From the NCBI GenBank assembly GCA_030539515.1, contig JAUNXZ010000002.1:1-37179 (forward strand): DNA of 37,179 nt, in the 5' to 3' direction. The position numbers were made by a program, and so were the translations under genes. Under the pieces are notes generated by a model. The model did not search any database. It was not told where the DNA came from and saw only the letters and a program-made list of their open reading frames with translations. Each line of letters begins with the position of its first letter. The first letter of the stretch is position 1. Source of the stretch: Thermoplasmata archaeon (lineage in GTDB: Archaea > Thermoplasmatota > Thermoplasmata > Methanomassiliicoccales > Methanomethylophilaceae). Below, one piece after another: positions 7,084-14,586 of the stretch.

Positions 7084-8697
7084 ATGATCACGATGGCGGA
7101 CCTGTCGGCCATAGCCGACGCTGTCCAGGCGGCCGTGGAGAAGATCCCCACGTCCGAGGAGAGGGGGAAGAAGGTGTGCATGGGCGCGGACGGCACCTAC
7201 TCGTCCCAGGTGGACAAGGTGGCCGAGAACGCGGCCCTGATGTACATCGAGGAGCACCGCCTGCCCCTGAACGTCCTCAGCGAGGAGATAGGCTACGTGG
7301 ACAACGGCGGCGAGGAGGTGCTCGTCATGGATCCGATCGACGGCACGTCCAACGCCATCGCCGGGCTCCCGTACTACACGGTGTCCCTCGCGGTCGGGAA
7401 GTCGCACCTCTCGGACATCCGCCTCGGGTACCTCCGCAACCTGGCCACCGGCGACGTCATCTGCGCCGAGAAGGGCAGGGGGGCGTTCAAGAACGGGAAG
7501 CCGATCCACGTCAGGAAGGCCGTCCCGGACGACCTGTTCCTCATGATCTACGAGGGCAACGGCGCCCACCCGGACGCTTTCACGGTGGCCAAGCTCGTCC
7601 GCTCGTCCCGCTCGCTCGGATGCGCGTCCCTGGAGATGGAGATCGTCGCCGAGGGCGAGGCGGACGGCTTCTTCATGAAGGCCGAGAAGTACACCCGCTC
7701 CGTGCGCATAGTCGACATCGCGGCGAGCACCATAATCCTCAGGGAGGCGGGCGGCGAGGTCTACGATCTGGACAACAACGTCCTGGAGATGCCCTTCGAC
7801 CTGGAGCATCGCTCGAACCTGCTGGCCGTGGGCGACGACCGCGTCTACGACATCATAGCCAGGCACCGCATCCACCGCGCCGAGCACAGGTACGGCGTGT
7901 ACGCGAACGCGCAGATCGGGAACATCCTCAAGCCCGCCAGGGAGGTCGTGGAGTTCCTCCGCGAGTCCGGGGCCGACTTCTGCGTGGACACCGGCATCGC
8001 CGAGGCGCTCGGCGTGCCGGGCATACCTCTGTCGAGGATGAACGCCGACATCGTCATAGTCGTGGGAGGGGACGGGACCATCCTCCGCGCCCTCCAGGCC
8101 ACCGACGCCATCATCATAGGCGTCAACGGCGGCAGCGTCGGGTTCCTGGCCGAGATCGAGAACGACGCCATCCGCGAGGGCCTCCAGAGGCTCCTGGACG
8201 AGGACTACATCGTGGAGACCAGGTTCAAGCTGTCCTGCTTCTACAACGGCGAGTACCTGAAGGACTCTGTGAACGAGGCGGTGGTCCACACGGACACCGT
8301 CGCCAAGATCCGCCACTTCAGGGTCTACGTCGACGACGTGCTCGCATCCGAGCTCAGGTCCGACGGGATCCTGGTGTCGACGCCCACCGGGTCCACATGC
8401 TACGCCATGTCCCTCGGGGCCCCGTACATGGACCCCAAGGTCAACGCGCTGATGGTGGTCCCCATGGCCGCCTTCAAGTTCAACTCCCGCCCGTTCGTGG
8501 TCCCCGCGACGTCCAAGGTCACGGTTGAGAACGTGCTGGACAAGGGCTGCCTCATCGTGCTCGACGGCCAGGACGAGATCTACATGGAGGGAGGCTCCAG
8601 GGTGGAGTTCATGATGTCCGAGCAGAGGGCCCGCTTCATCCGCTTCAACACGGACTTCTACTCGCGCGTAAGGGACAAGCTGGTGAACACCCTATGA
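7084..8697 (+). CDS. Bifunctional NADP phosphatase / NAD kinase fusion
   Basis: A 537-residue fusion that balances NAD and NADP pools. The N-terminal inositol-monophosphatase-type domain (about 1-265) carries the metal ligands EE (67-68) and DPIDGTSN (from 83) plus the later DIAAS segment. The C-terminal kinase domain has GGDG (328-331), NGGSVGF (from 348) and TPTGST (from 433). The same domain order is known from Methanocaldococcus MJ0917, whose two activities have been characterised. ATG 7084 is at leaderless distance from its TATA box; ATG 7093 is an alternative. The TGA overlaps the next ATG (8694-8697), so the JAMM gene is co-translated. Confidence 0.93.
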   Translation: MITMADLSAIADAVQAAVEKIPTSEERGKKVCMGADGTYSSQVDKVAENAALMYIEEHRLPLNVLSEEIGYVDNGGEEVLVMDPIDGTSNAIAGLPYYTVSLAVGKSHLSDIRLGYLRNLATGDVICAEKGRGAFKNGKPIHVRKAVPDDLFLMIYEGNGAHPDAFTVAKLVRSSRSLGCASLEMEIVAEGEADGFFMKAEKYTRSVRIVDIAASTIILREAGGEVYDLDNNVLEMPFDLEHRSNLLAVGDDRVYDIIARHRIHRAEHRYGVYANAQIGNILKPAREVVEFLRESGADFCVDTGIAEALGVPGIPLSRMNADIVIVVGGDGTILRALQATDAIIIGVNGGSVGFLAEIENDAIREGLQRLLDEDYIVETRFKLSCFYNGEYLKDSVNEAVVHTDTVAKIRHFRVYVDDVLASELRSDGILVSTPTGSTCYAMSLGAPYMDPKVNALMVVPMAAFKFNSRPFVVPATSKVTVENVLDKGCLIVLDGQDEIYMEGGSRVEFMMSEQRARFIRFNTDFYSRVRDKLVNTL

Positions 8698-9071
8698 CGG
8701 ATGTGATCCGCGGGGTGGACGTGGACTTCATCGACGCCTTCAACGAGGCCGCCCGGTCCACGTACCCCGACGAGTTCCTGTGCATGGTCCGCGAGATAGA
8801 CGGGATCGTCTCGGAGATGGTCCTGCTGCCGGGCACGGTGTACGGGGACTCGCACAGCTTCCTCAACCAGTGGATGGCCCCCATAGACTACAGCCTCGCC
8901 GGGTCGGCGCACTCGCACCCGGGGTACTCGAACGAGCCCTCGGACGCGGACAAGGACTTCTTCAGGAACACCGGAGGCATCCACTTCATAACGTGCCAGC
9001 CGTACGACCGGGGCAGCTGGCGCGCGTACAACTCGCGCGGCGACCCGGTGGACCTGGAGATCGTGTACCGA
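8694..9071 (+). CDS. JAB/MPN (JAMM) metalloprotease
   Basis: A 125-residue JAMM zinc protease of the type that removes ubiquitin-like SAMP proteins in archaea. The site is complete: Glu34, then His73-Ser-His75, Ser83 and Asp86 in HSHPGYSNEPSDAD. It follows the NAD kinase fusion with an ATGA overlap. The conserved fold ends at VDLEIVY, directly followed by codon CGA (9069-9071). Under the standard code the frame continues to TGA at 9143, adding 24 residues and overlapping the opposing gene by 67 bases. With CGA as stop the two convergent genes are five bases apart. Target proteins are unknown. Confidence 0.85.
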
Positions 9072-9076
9072 GGATT

Positions 9077-10435
9077 TCACTGGCGTCCGCGGAGGATCGT
9101 GTCGACGAGCTCGCCGACGACCTCCATCAGGCCCACCAGGTAGGCGCGGTCGCCGGATTCGGCGATGGCCTCTATGACGTCCCCGTCCCTGACGGTCTTC
9201 CGGCGGAGCAGGAACCATCCCTCGTCCATCACGATCCTGAACTCGTCCCCGTACTGGGTGCAGCGGTCCGCCAGGGGGCCGAGGCTCTCCTCGACCGCGC
9301 GCCTGAACGCGTCCGCCTTCAGGGGGCACCCGTACTCCCTCCTCTCGCGCATGAAGGCCGGGAGGCCCTCGCAGATGGTGTGGAGGCTGTTGTCCCCGGC
9401 CATCTGCACAATGGCCGCGGCGGCGCGGATGCCGTCGCCGATGGCGGCGTTGCCCCCGAAGAGGATGCTTCCGCGGAAGTACCCCAGCTCGGCGCCCTCT
9501 GCCACCGCGTCGCACACCGCCGAGGGGCTGTCGCGGGTGAGGATCAGCTCCCCGGAGTCGGACGGGGGGTCCTCGTGGGGCGTTATCACCTCGGCCGCCG
9601 CCCTGCCGCGGAAGACCTCCTCGATGATGGAGGGGGAGTCCGCCGTTATGGCGATGGACTTCGGCTTCAGGTACATGACGAGGAGCGCGAACACGCGCTC
9701 CGGGGGGATGGGGAGGCCGATCTCGTCCACGACCCTCAGCGCCGTGCCGATGCCGTTGACGCGGATCCCGATGCTCCCGGGGTTGGCCTCCACGATGTCC
9801 TCCAGGGATCCGAGGCCGTCCTCCCCGTCCGCTCCCGTGTCGGGGCGGAAGTCGGGGTCCTTCTGGGCGTTGATCGCCATGACGTCCGCGCCCATACCGT
9901 TGAGGATCCCCGGGAGGGAGTCGGACGCGGCGCCGCACATGCAGTCCACGACGACGGAGCACTTGACCCCGCCCGGGAACTCGGATGCGACGCGGGAGTC
10001 GTACTCCTCCGTGATCCCGTCGCGGTACGACAGCGTGCCCATGCGGTCGTGGGCGGGTGGCTTCGGGGGGTTCTGGAACACGAGGTCCAGGTGCCTCACC
10101 TGCTCGTCGCGGAACAGGCCGCCGTCGGGGTTGATCAGGTAGTACCCGCTCATCCTGCCGATGCGTCCGGCCACGTACACGGCGCAGTCCGCCCTGGATG
10201 CGCACATGCCGAGCGCGGGCGCGCTGAGCACGCCTGCGTCGATCACGTCGGCCCCCTGGAACAGGAGCCCCGATATCACGGCCTCGGACATCATCCTGCT
10301 GCCGCGCGCGGTGTCGCGGGCCACGATCACCTTGCCGTGGTCCATAGCCAGCGCCCTTCCGACGAGGATGCCGTCGTCCGGGGAGGTGTCCTCCGTCTGG
10401 GACGACCTGAGGAGAATCCTCCCTACCTGAGTCAT
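9077..10435 (-). CDS. Degenerate phosphohexomutase-family protein (probable pseudoenzyme)
   Basis: A 452-residue protein with the overall alpha-D-phosphohexomutase architecture (recognisable INPDG after the first loop, VVDEIG after the second), yet all four active-site loops are altered. Where TASHNP with the phosphoserine is expected there is VAGRIGRMSGYY (about 87-99). The metal loop DGDxDR is replaced by RVNGIGTALR (225-234). The sugar loop GExSGH is GGNAAIGDG (327-335), and the phosphate loop RPSGTEP is RRKTVRDGD (411-419). The frame is open, long and has normal codon use, so this is a maintained protein rather than a decaying gene. A catalytic role as phosphomannomutase or glucosamine mutase looks excluded; binding or regulation is possible. 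A GGGAG stretch lies upstream of ATG 10435. Confidence 0.75.
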   Translation of the reverse strand: MTQVGRILLRSSQTEDTSPDDGILVGRALAMDHGKVIVARDTARGSRMMSEAVISGLLFQGADVIDAGVLSAPALGMCASRADCAVYVAGRIGRMSGYYLINPDGGLFRDEQVRHLDLVFQNPPKPPAHDRMGTLSYRDGITEEYDSRVASEFPGGVKCSVVVDCMCGAASDSLPGILNGMGADVMAINAQKDPDFRPDTGADGEDGLGSLEDIVEANPGSIGIRVNGIGTALRVVDEIGLPIPPERVFALLVMYLKPKSIAITADSPSIIEEVFRGRAAAEVITPHEDPPSDSGELILTRDSPSAVCDAVAEGAELGYFRGSILFGGNAAIGDGIRAAAAIVQMAGDNSLHTICEGLPAFMRERREYGCPLKADAFRRAVEESLGPLADRCTQYGDEFRIVMDEGWFLLRRKTVRDGDVIEAIAESGDRAYLVGLMEVVGELVDTILRGRQ

Positions 10436-10603
10436 GGCCGATACTAGTCTCCCATGGTTGATATTGGTTGCGCTCCCATCGCGGCGCGCGGTTGCGGAAA
10501 AGCAAATCGGACCCCTTCAATCTGGCACCTTTTTGAGCACGGTCCCGATGGATGCATAACTTTTGATATCTCACGGGTTGCTGGCTATATCTTGACGAAC
10601 GTT

Positions 10604-10618
10604 TTTATATTTTAAATA
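10604..10618 (+). promoter_or_regulatory. TATA region of the small lysine-rich protein gene
   Basis: TTTATATTTTAAATA is the strongest AT-rich promoter-like stretch in an otherwise GC-rich window. It would start transcription around 10635-10642. The 160 bases upstream (10440-10600) hold no gene that I can recognise. Confidence 0.7.
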
Positions 10619-10639
10619 GTCTTAAATTTCTCAAGACTA
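10617..10639. promoter_or_regulatory. Inverted repeat overlapping the promoter (candidate operator)
   Basis: TAGTCTT (10617-10623) and AAGACTA (10633-10639) are perfect 7-bp arms separated by nine bases. The repeat fills the space between the TATA box and the expected start site, where a bound dimer would block polymerase. It could alternatively form a weak 5' hairpin. Confidence 0.6.
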
Positions 10640-10660
10640 AGGGGGGATGATACCATAGTC

Positions 10661-10873
10661 ATGGAAAAAATCGACATCAAAAAGGCGCAGGCCATTGCCA
10701 AGAACAAGGGTCTCAAGCCCGGCAAGGTAAAGGGGACCGAGGGAGTCCAGTTCACGAAGGGCAAGAACAACAGGCTCGACGTGATCACCTGGGAGGAGTT
10801 CGAGACCATCCTCGCGAAGAGGAAGCTGGCGATCTACGAGTCTGGCGGCTGGATGAAGATCATGAAGGCCTGA
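10661..10873 (+). CDS. Small lysine-rich protein of unknown function
   Basis: 70 residues, very basic in the first half (KKAQAIAKNKGLKPGKVKG) and ending ESGGWMKIMKA. No membrane segment or cysteine is present. I do not recognise a family. The gene is AT-richer at its start, has a strong TATA promoter with an embedded inverted repeat, and is followed at once by a hairpin, so it is probably a well-expressed single-gene unit. A G6 stretch (10641-10646) lies 14 bases upstream of ATG 10661 and directly abuts a four-codon mini-frame (ATG ATA CCA TAG, 10647-10658). Nucleic-acid binding would fit the charge but is only a guess. Confidence 0.75.
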   Translation: MEKIDIKKAQAIAKNKGLKPGKVKGTEGVQFTKGKNNRLDVITWEEFETILAKRKLAIYESGGWMKIMKA

Positions 10874-10888
10874 GTCCCCAAAGGGGAC
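10874..10888 (+). terminator. Hairpin directly after the small protein gene
   Basis: GTCCCC-AAA-GGGGAC forms a 6-bp stem starting at the base after the TGA. There is no U-tract, so it may protect the 3' end rather than terminate transcription. Confidence 0.5.
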
Positions 10889-10907
10889 GGGCCTTCGAAC
10901 ACACCCT

Positions 10908-10925
10908 CCCGGGCAGATGCCCGGG
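10908..10925. repeat. GC hairpin
   Basis: CCCGGGC-AGAT-GCCCGGG is a perfect 7-bp stem between the small gene and the tRNA-Leu promoter, the second hairpin in this 105-base gap. Confidence 0.5.
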
Positions 10926-10935
10926 CGGACCCAAT

Positions 10936-10945
10936 TTATTTTATA
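10936..10945 (+). promoter_or_regulatory. TATA box of tRNA-Leu
   Basis: TTATTTTATA lies about 38 bases upstream of the mature tRNA 5' end. A short inverted repeat CGGAT-AAT-ATCCG follows at 10948-10960. Confidence 0.6.
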
Positions 10946-10978
10946 CCCGGATAATATCCGCGTTTCCAGGCTCCCTGT

Positions 10979-11066
10979 GCAAGGGTATCCGAGCCTGGCC
11001 AAAGGAGATAGGTTCAGGGCCTATTCTCGTAGGAGTTCGAGGGTTCAAATCCCTTCCCTTGCACCA
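10979..11066 (+). tRNA. tRNA-Leu(CAG)
   Basis: Acceptor GCAAGGG/CCCUUGC, anticodon stem AUAGG/CCUAU around loop UUCAGGG (anticodon CAG), a long class-II variable arm (UCUCGUAGGAG) typical of leucine tRNAs, a T-arm with UUCAAAU and an encoded CCA. It reads CUG. Confidence 0.97.
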
Positions 11067-11140
11067 ATTTGTACATCAAATTCCCTGACATCGCCTCTTC
11101 GGGAGAGCGCACGCCCTCTTCCGCGCATCCGTCTCCCGGT
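11067..11140. other. Spacer between tRNA-Leu and DUF1634 gene
   Basis: A short convergent spacer with no gene, holding only the 3' ends of the two flanking transcripts. Confidence 0.5.
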
Positions 11141-11404
11141 TCAGAGCGACACGATCACGCCCGCCGTCGTGATGATCAGCAGGATCCCGGCGACCGACGC
11201 CCAGAACGTGTCCCTCTCGATCACGAGACACAGGAACGTGACGATCACGCCGGCGAACGGCGACGCTATGAGCACCAGGATCCCGGCGCGGAGCAGGGAG
11301 TCGCCCCCTCCGGTCATGCTGACGCACAGCCCGGCGGCCATGAGGACCATCCCGAGGACCACTCCCGCGCGGAGCGTCAGCGCCGTGGCCTTGTTCATGT
11401 TCAT
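11141..11404 (-). CDS. DUF1634 family membrane protein
   Basis: 87 residues with three hydrophobic segments (about 10-30, 38-60 and 68-86). DUF1634 proteins are typically encoded beside TauE/SafE permeases and are presumed partners of them. The ATG overlaps the TGA of the permease gene (ATGA at 11401-11404), so expression is coupled. A second Met two codons later is an alternative start. Function beyond this association is unknown. Confidence 0.75.
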   Translation of the reverse strand: MNMNKATALTLRAGVVLGMVLMAAGLCVSMTGGGDSLLRAGILVLIASPFAGVIVTFLCLVIERDTFWASVAGILLIITTAGVIVSL

Positions 11405-12225
11405 AGTATCCCCACCGCCTGGAGGAGCACGAGGGTCGCCATGATGAAGACGACCACGGAGAAGTACTTGCGGAGGTGCCTGGCCTGGATCCTGCGGGTG
11501 AGGTACGTCCCGGCCAGCGCCCCGAGGAACGCGCCTATGGCGATCCCTGCCGCGTACTCGAGCAGGACCTGCCCGCCCAGGAAGTACGTTATGGCCCCGG
11601 AGAACGCGGTGATGCCGATCATGTAGCTGCTCGTCGCGCTGGCGGCCTTCATGGGCACGTGCATGTAGATGTTCATCAGGGGGACCTTGACCATCCCCCC
11701 GCCCACTCCCGTCATCGACGAGATCATGCCGGCCACGGTGCACAGGGCCATCCCGCCCTTGACGTTCTGGACCTCGTAGTCCACCGACTCGCCGGTGGCC
11801 TCGTCGCTGTAGTTGAACGCGAACCTGCCGTCGGCGCCCTCGGCGGGCTGGACGATCTTCTCGGGGTTCCTGAGCATGCGGTACCCGCTGAAGTAGACGA
11901 TGACCGAGAACACGACCATGAGGATCCAGTCCTCCAGGTACGTGGCGACCACCGCCCCGATTATCGCCCCCGTGGCAGTGGTTATCTCCAGCAGCAGCCC
12001 CAGCCGCACGTTGGAGAGCCCCTTGTCCACGAACACGGTGGACGCGCCGACGGAGCCGGCGATTATCCCGATCAGGCTGATGGCCACCGCCTCCGTGGGG
12101 GCCAGGCCGAACACCAGCATCAGGACGGGGACGAAGATGATGCCCCCTCCGAGGCCGAACAGCGCGCCGAGGACCCCGGCGCCCAGCCCGGTGACCATCA
12201 GTCCGGCCAGTATGATCGGGTCCAT
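11401..12225 (-). CDS. TauE/SafE family anion permease
   Basis: A 274-residue membrane protein with about eight predicted helices and the two-fold repeat of the family: LGALFGLGGGIIFVPVL in the first half and MTGVGGGMVKVPLM in the second. Members export sulfite, sulfoacetate or related organic anions. A soluble loop of about 45 residues separates the halves. Given the sulfur genes nearby (MetY, NifS, a ThiI-like protein), a sulfur oxyanion is plausible but unproven. ATG 12225 lies about 29 bases from a TATA box, so the mRNA is probably leaderless. Confidence 0.88.
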   Translation of the reverse strand: MDPIILAGLMVTGLGAGVLGALFGLGGGIIFVPVLMLVFGLAPTEAVAISLIGIIAGSVGASTVFVDKGLSNVRLGLLLEITTATGAIIGAVVATYLEDWILMVVFSVIVYFSGYRMLRNPEKIVQPAEGADGRFAFNYSDEATGESVDYEVQNVKGGMALCTVAGMISSMTGVGGGMVKVPLMNIYMHVPMKAASATSSYMIGITAFSGAITYFLGGQVLLEYAAGIAIGAFLGALAGTYLTRRIQARHLRKYFSVVVFIMATLVLLQAVGIL

Positions 12226-12250
12226 GGGGACCGGATTCCTGGACCCGCCA

Positions 12251-12278
12251 TTATACCTTTGCGTACAGACTTATTAAC
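12251..12278. promoter_or_regulatory. Divergent promoters of the TauE and purine permease genes
   Basis: GGTATAA on minus (12251-12257) is about 29 bases from the permease ATG at 12225; TTATTAAC on plus (12271-12278) is 24-28 bases from the opposing ATG at 12299. Both distances fit leaderless transcripts. Confidence 0.65.
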
Positions 12279-12298
12279 GCGGAAGCCGATGGCGCGGC

Positions 12299-13618
12299 AT
12301 GGACGGCGGATCGGCCCTGGACAGGTTCTTCGGGATAGCGGCCAGGGGCTCCTCCGTCGGGACCGAGGTGAAGGGCGGGGTCATCGTCTTCCTGGCGATG
12401 TCCTACATCATCGCGGTGAACACCGGGATGATGCGGGACGCCGGGATGGACCCCGACTCGGCGTTCACGGCCACGGTGATCATGGCCGTGATCGGGTCGC
12501 TGGTGATGGGGCTGTACGCGAGGTTCCCGGCGGCCATGGCGCCCGGCATGGGCATCAACGCCATGTTCTGCTACACCGCGGTCGTCACGATGGGGTTCAC
12601 CTGGCAGGAGGCCCTGCTCGGGGTGGTCCTGTCGGGCATCCTGTTCTTCGCCCTCACCGTGTCCGGCGTCAGGAAGGCGGTCATGGACCGCATCCCCTAC
12701 GGGGTCAAGTGCGGGATGATCGCCGGAATCGGGTGCTTCATCGCCTTCATCGGGCTCCAGAACGCGGGGATCGTCGTGGACAGCGCATCCACGCTGGTGA
12801 CCCTGGGCGACATGTCAGACCCGTCGGTGCTCCTGTCTGTGTTCTGCATCGCGGTGACCGTGTTCCTTGCGGCCCGCGGTAGCTCCATGGGGATCCTCGT
12901 CGGGATGCTGGCCACAGCCGTCGTCGGCATGGCGGCGGGCATCATCCCGCTGCCCGACTCGGTCCTCGCGACGCCTTCCGCGCCGGCCGCGGGGGCGTTC
13001 CTCGACGGCATCGGGGACGGCATCATGAGCTTCGAGTTCCTGATGGTGGTCATCTCGCTCGCGTTCGTCGAGTTCTTCGACGGGTCCGGGACGCTCCTCG
13101 CCCTGGGGCAGCGCGCGAACCTGACGGACTCCGAGGGCAACGTGGACTTCGGGAGGGCGATCAACGTCGACGCGGGCGTTGCGTCACTGTCGGGGGCGGT
13201 CGGGTGCACCCCGGCCACGGCGTTCGCCGAATCGGCGGTTGGGATAGAGGCAGGCGCCAGGACGGGACTGATGTCCGTCACGGTCGCGCTGCTGTTCGCT
13301 CTTGCACTGTTCATCGCGCCGGTCTTCCAGGTGTTCGACTACAGCTGCACCGTGGGCGCGATGATCGTGGTCGGCGCCACCATGGCCTCCGAGCTGAAGG
13401 GGACGGAGTGGAACGACCTGCCCACGGCGATGACGGTCGTCTCGATGATCCTGATGATGGTGCTGACCTACTCGATCACCAACGGCATCGCGTTCGGGGT
13501 CATCCTCTACTGCGTCGCGATGGCCGGGGCGGGAAGAGCCAGGGAGGTCAGTCCGGCGCTCTATGCGCTGGCCGTTGTGTTCCTGGTGTACTTCGTCGCC
13601 TATGCGATATCGTTTTAA
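12299..13618 (+). CDS. AzgA-type purine (adenine/guanine/hypoxanthine) permease
   Basis: A 439-residue NCS2/AzgA transporter with 12-14 hydrophobic segments. Diagnostic stretches are GGVIVFLAMSYIIAVNTGMM near the N-terminus, PGMGINAMFCY in the third segment, FVEFFDGSGTL and the TAFAESAVGIEAGARTGL motif near residue 305. It should import nucleobases by proton symport, supplying purine salvage. It has a leaderless-type promoter and ends in TAA, with 22 bases to the ThiI-like gene, which may be co-transcribed. Confidence 0.92.
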   Translation: MDGGSALDRFFGIAARGSSVGTEVKGGVIVFLAMSYIIAVNTGMMRDAGMDPDSAFTATVIMAVIGSLVMGLYARFPAAMAPGMGINAMFCYTAVVTMGFTWQEALLGVVLSGILFFALTVSGVRKAVMDRIPYGVKCGMIAGIGCFIAFIGLQNAGIVVDSASTLVTLGDMSDPSVLLSVFCIAVTVFLAARGSSMGILVGMLATAVVGMAAGIIPLPDSVLATPSAPAAGAFLDGIGDGIMSFEFLMVVISLAFVEFFDGSGTLLALGQRANLTDSEGNVDFGRAINVDAGVASLSGAVGCTPATAFAESAVGIEAGARTGLMSVTVALLFALALFIAPVFQVFDYSCTVGAMIVVGATMASELKGTEWNDLPTAMTVVSMILMMVLTYSITNGIAFGVILYCVAMAGAGRAREVSPALYALAVVFLVYFVAYAISF

Positions 13619-13640
13619 TCGAGGCGCCCATTGAGGCGCC

Positions 13641-14471
13641 GTGTCCAAAATACTAGCAAGGTACTCGGAAATAGGGTTAAAGAGCACGCCCATCCGCCGG
13701 AGGTTCGAGAACCAGCTCCGCGAGAACGCCGTTACCATGCTCATGGAGGACGGCGTCGAGGCCATCGTCAACAAGCAGGGCTCCAGGCTCTTCGTCGAGG
13801 CGGAGGACACAGACAGGGCCGTCGCCTCCCTCAGGAAGGTCTTCGGCATCGCATCGCTGTCCGTCGCCGAGGAGACCACATCGAGGATGGAGGACATCTG
13901 CGCTTTCGCCGCGGAGTACTCCCGCTCCAGGCTCTCGGAGGGCCAGTCCTTCGCGGTCAGGGCCCGCAGGGAGGGATCCCAGGGCTACACCAGCATGGAC
14001 GTGGGCCGCGAGGCCGGATCGGCGATCTTCATCGCCAACGAGGACAGGCACGTGAAGGTCGACCTCACCGACCCGCAGGTCGTGTTCTACATCGAGGTCA
14101 GGGACAACCACGCGTTCATCTTCAGCGACTACATCCGCTGCCACGCCGGGCTCCCCGTGGGGAGCCAGGGGAAGGTGCTGGCGCGCGTCGACGACGACAG
14201 GGGCCTCGTGTCCGCCTGGCTCATGATGAAGCGCGGTTGCCGCGCCATCGTGTCCGGGGACGCGGACTGGTCTCCGCTCAGGCAGTACGACCCGCTCATC
14301 AGGGAGGGCACCGAGCACAGGCACGCGCTCGCGTACGTGCTCGGGACGGACCTGGAGCAGCTGGACTCCGTGGACGTCTCGTCCTACGGCCTCCCCGTGT
14401 TCTTCCCGACCATCGGGATGACCGATGCGGAAGTGGAGGAGCTCGCCGCGACAATCCGCGCCGGGCTCTGA
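13641..14471 (+). CDS. ThiI-like THUMP protein lacking a functional PP-loop
   Basis: Residues 1-165 match the N-terminal ferredoxin-like and THUMP domains of ThiI, the tRNA 4-thiouridine synthase (ARYSEIGLKS at 6-15, RRRFENQL following). The linker GLPVGSQGKVL (170-180) and AWLMMKRGC (192-200), which flank the ATP-binding loop in ThiI, are kept, but the SGG(F/I)DS loop itself is replaced by DDDRGL (184-189). The protein stops at 276 residues, after a shortened second domain. It should bind tRNA but not adenylate it. The start is GTG 13641, just after a GAGGCGCC repeat (13621-13628 and 13633-13640). A separate active ThiI elsewhere in the genome would be expected. Confidence 0.75.
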   Translation: MSKILARYSEIGLKSTPIRRRFENQLRENAVTMLMEDGVEAIVNKQGSRLFVEAEDTDRAVASLRKVFGIASLSVAEETTSRMEDICAFAAEYSRSRLSEGQSFAVRARREGSQGYTSMDVGREAGSAIFIANEDRHVKVDLTDPQVVFYIEVRDNHAFIFSDYIRCHAGLPVGSQGKVLARVDDDRGLVSAWLMMKRGCRAIVSGDADWSPLRQYDPLIREGTEHRHALAYVLGTDLEQLDSVDVSSYGLPVFFPTIGMTDAEVEELAATIRAGL

Positions 14472-14534
14472 GATCATCAAAACGCGCTGCGGGAGAAGTG
14501 TCCGCGGCGCATCCTTCCCCTTCTTCAGCAATAC
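14472..14534. other. Convergent spacer after the ThiI-like gene
   Basis: No gene is seen. The stretch separates the ThiI-like stop from the U-tract terminator of L15e on the opposite strand. Confidence 0.5.
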
Positions 14535-14566
14535 AATAAAAAAAAGACCCCTGCCCGAAGGCAGGG
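14535..14566 (-). terminator. Hairpin plus U-tract terminator of L15e
   Basis: On the minus strand a 7-bp stem (CCCTGCC/GGCAGGG, tetraloop TTCG) is followed within a few bases by a run of eight T and further AT-rich sequence. This is the clearest terminator in the window and lies 20 bases beyond the L15e stop. Confidence 0.85.
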
Positions 14567-14586
14567 TAAGTGGTTTCGGTCGAATC

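Noticed and set aside
9077-10435. Functional phosphomannomutase or glucosamine mutase
   Set aside because: The catalytic serine, metal ligands and both substrate loops are absent.
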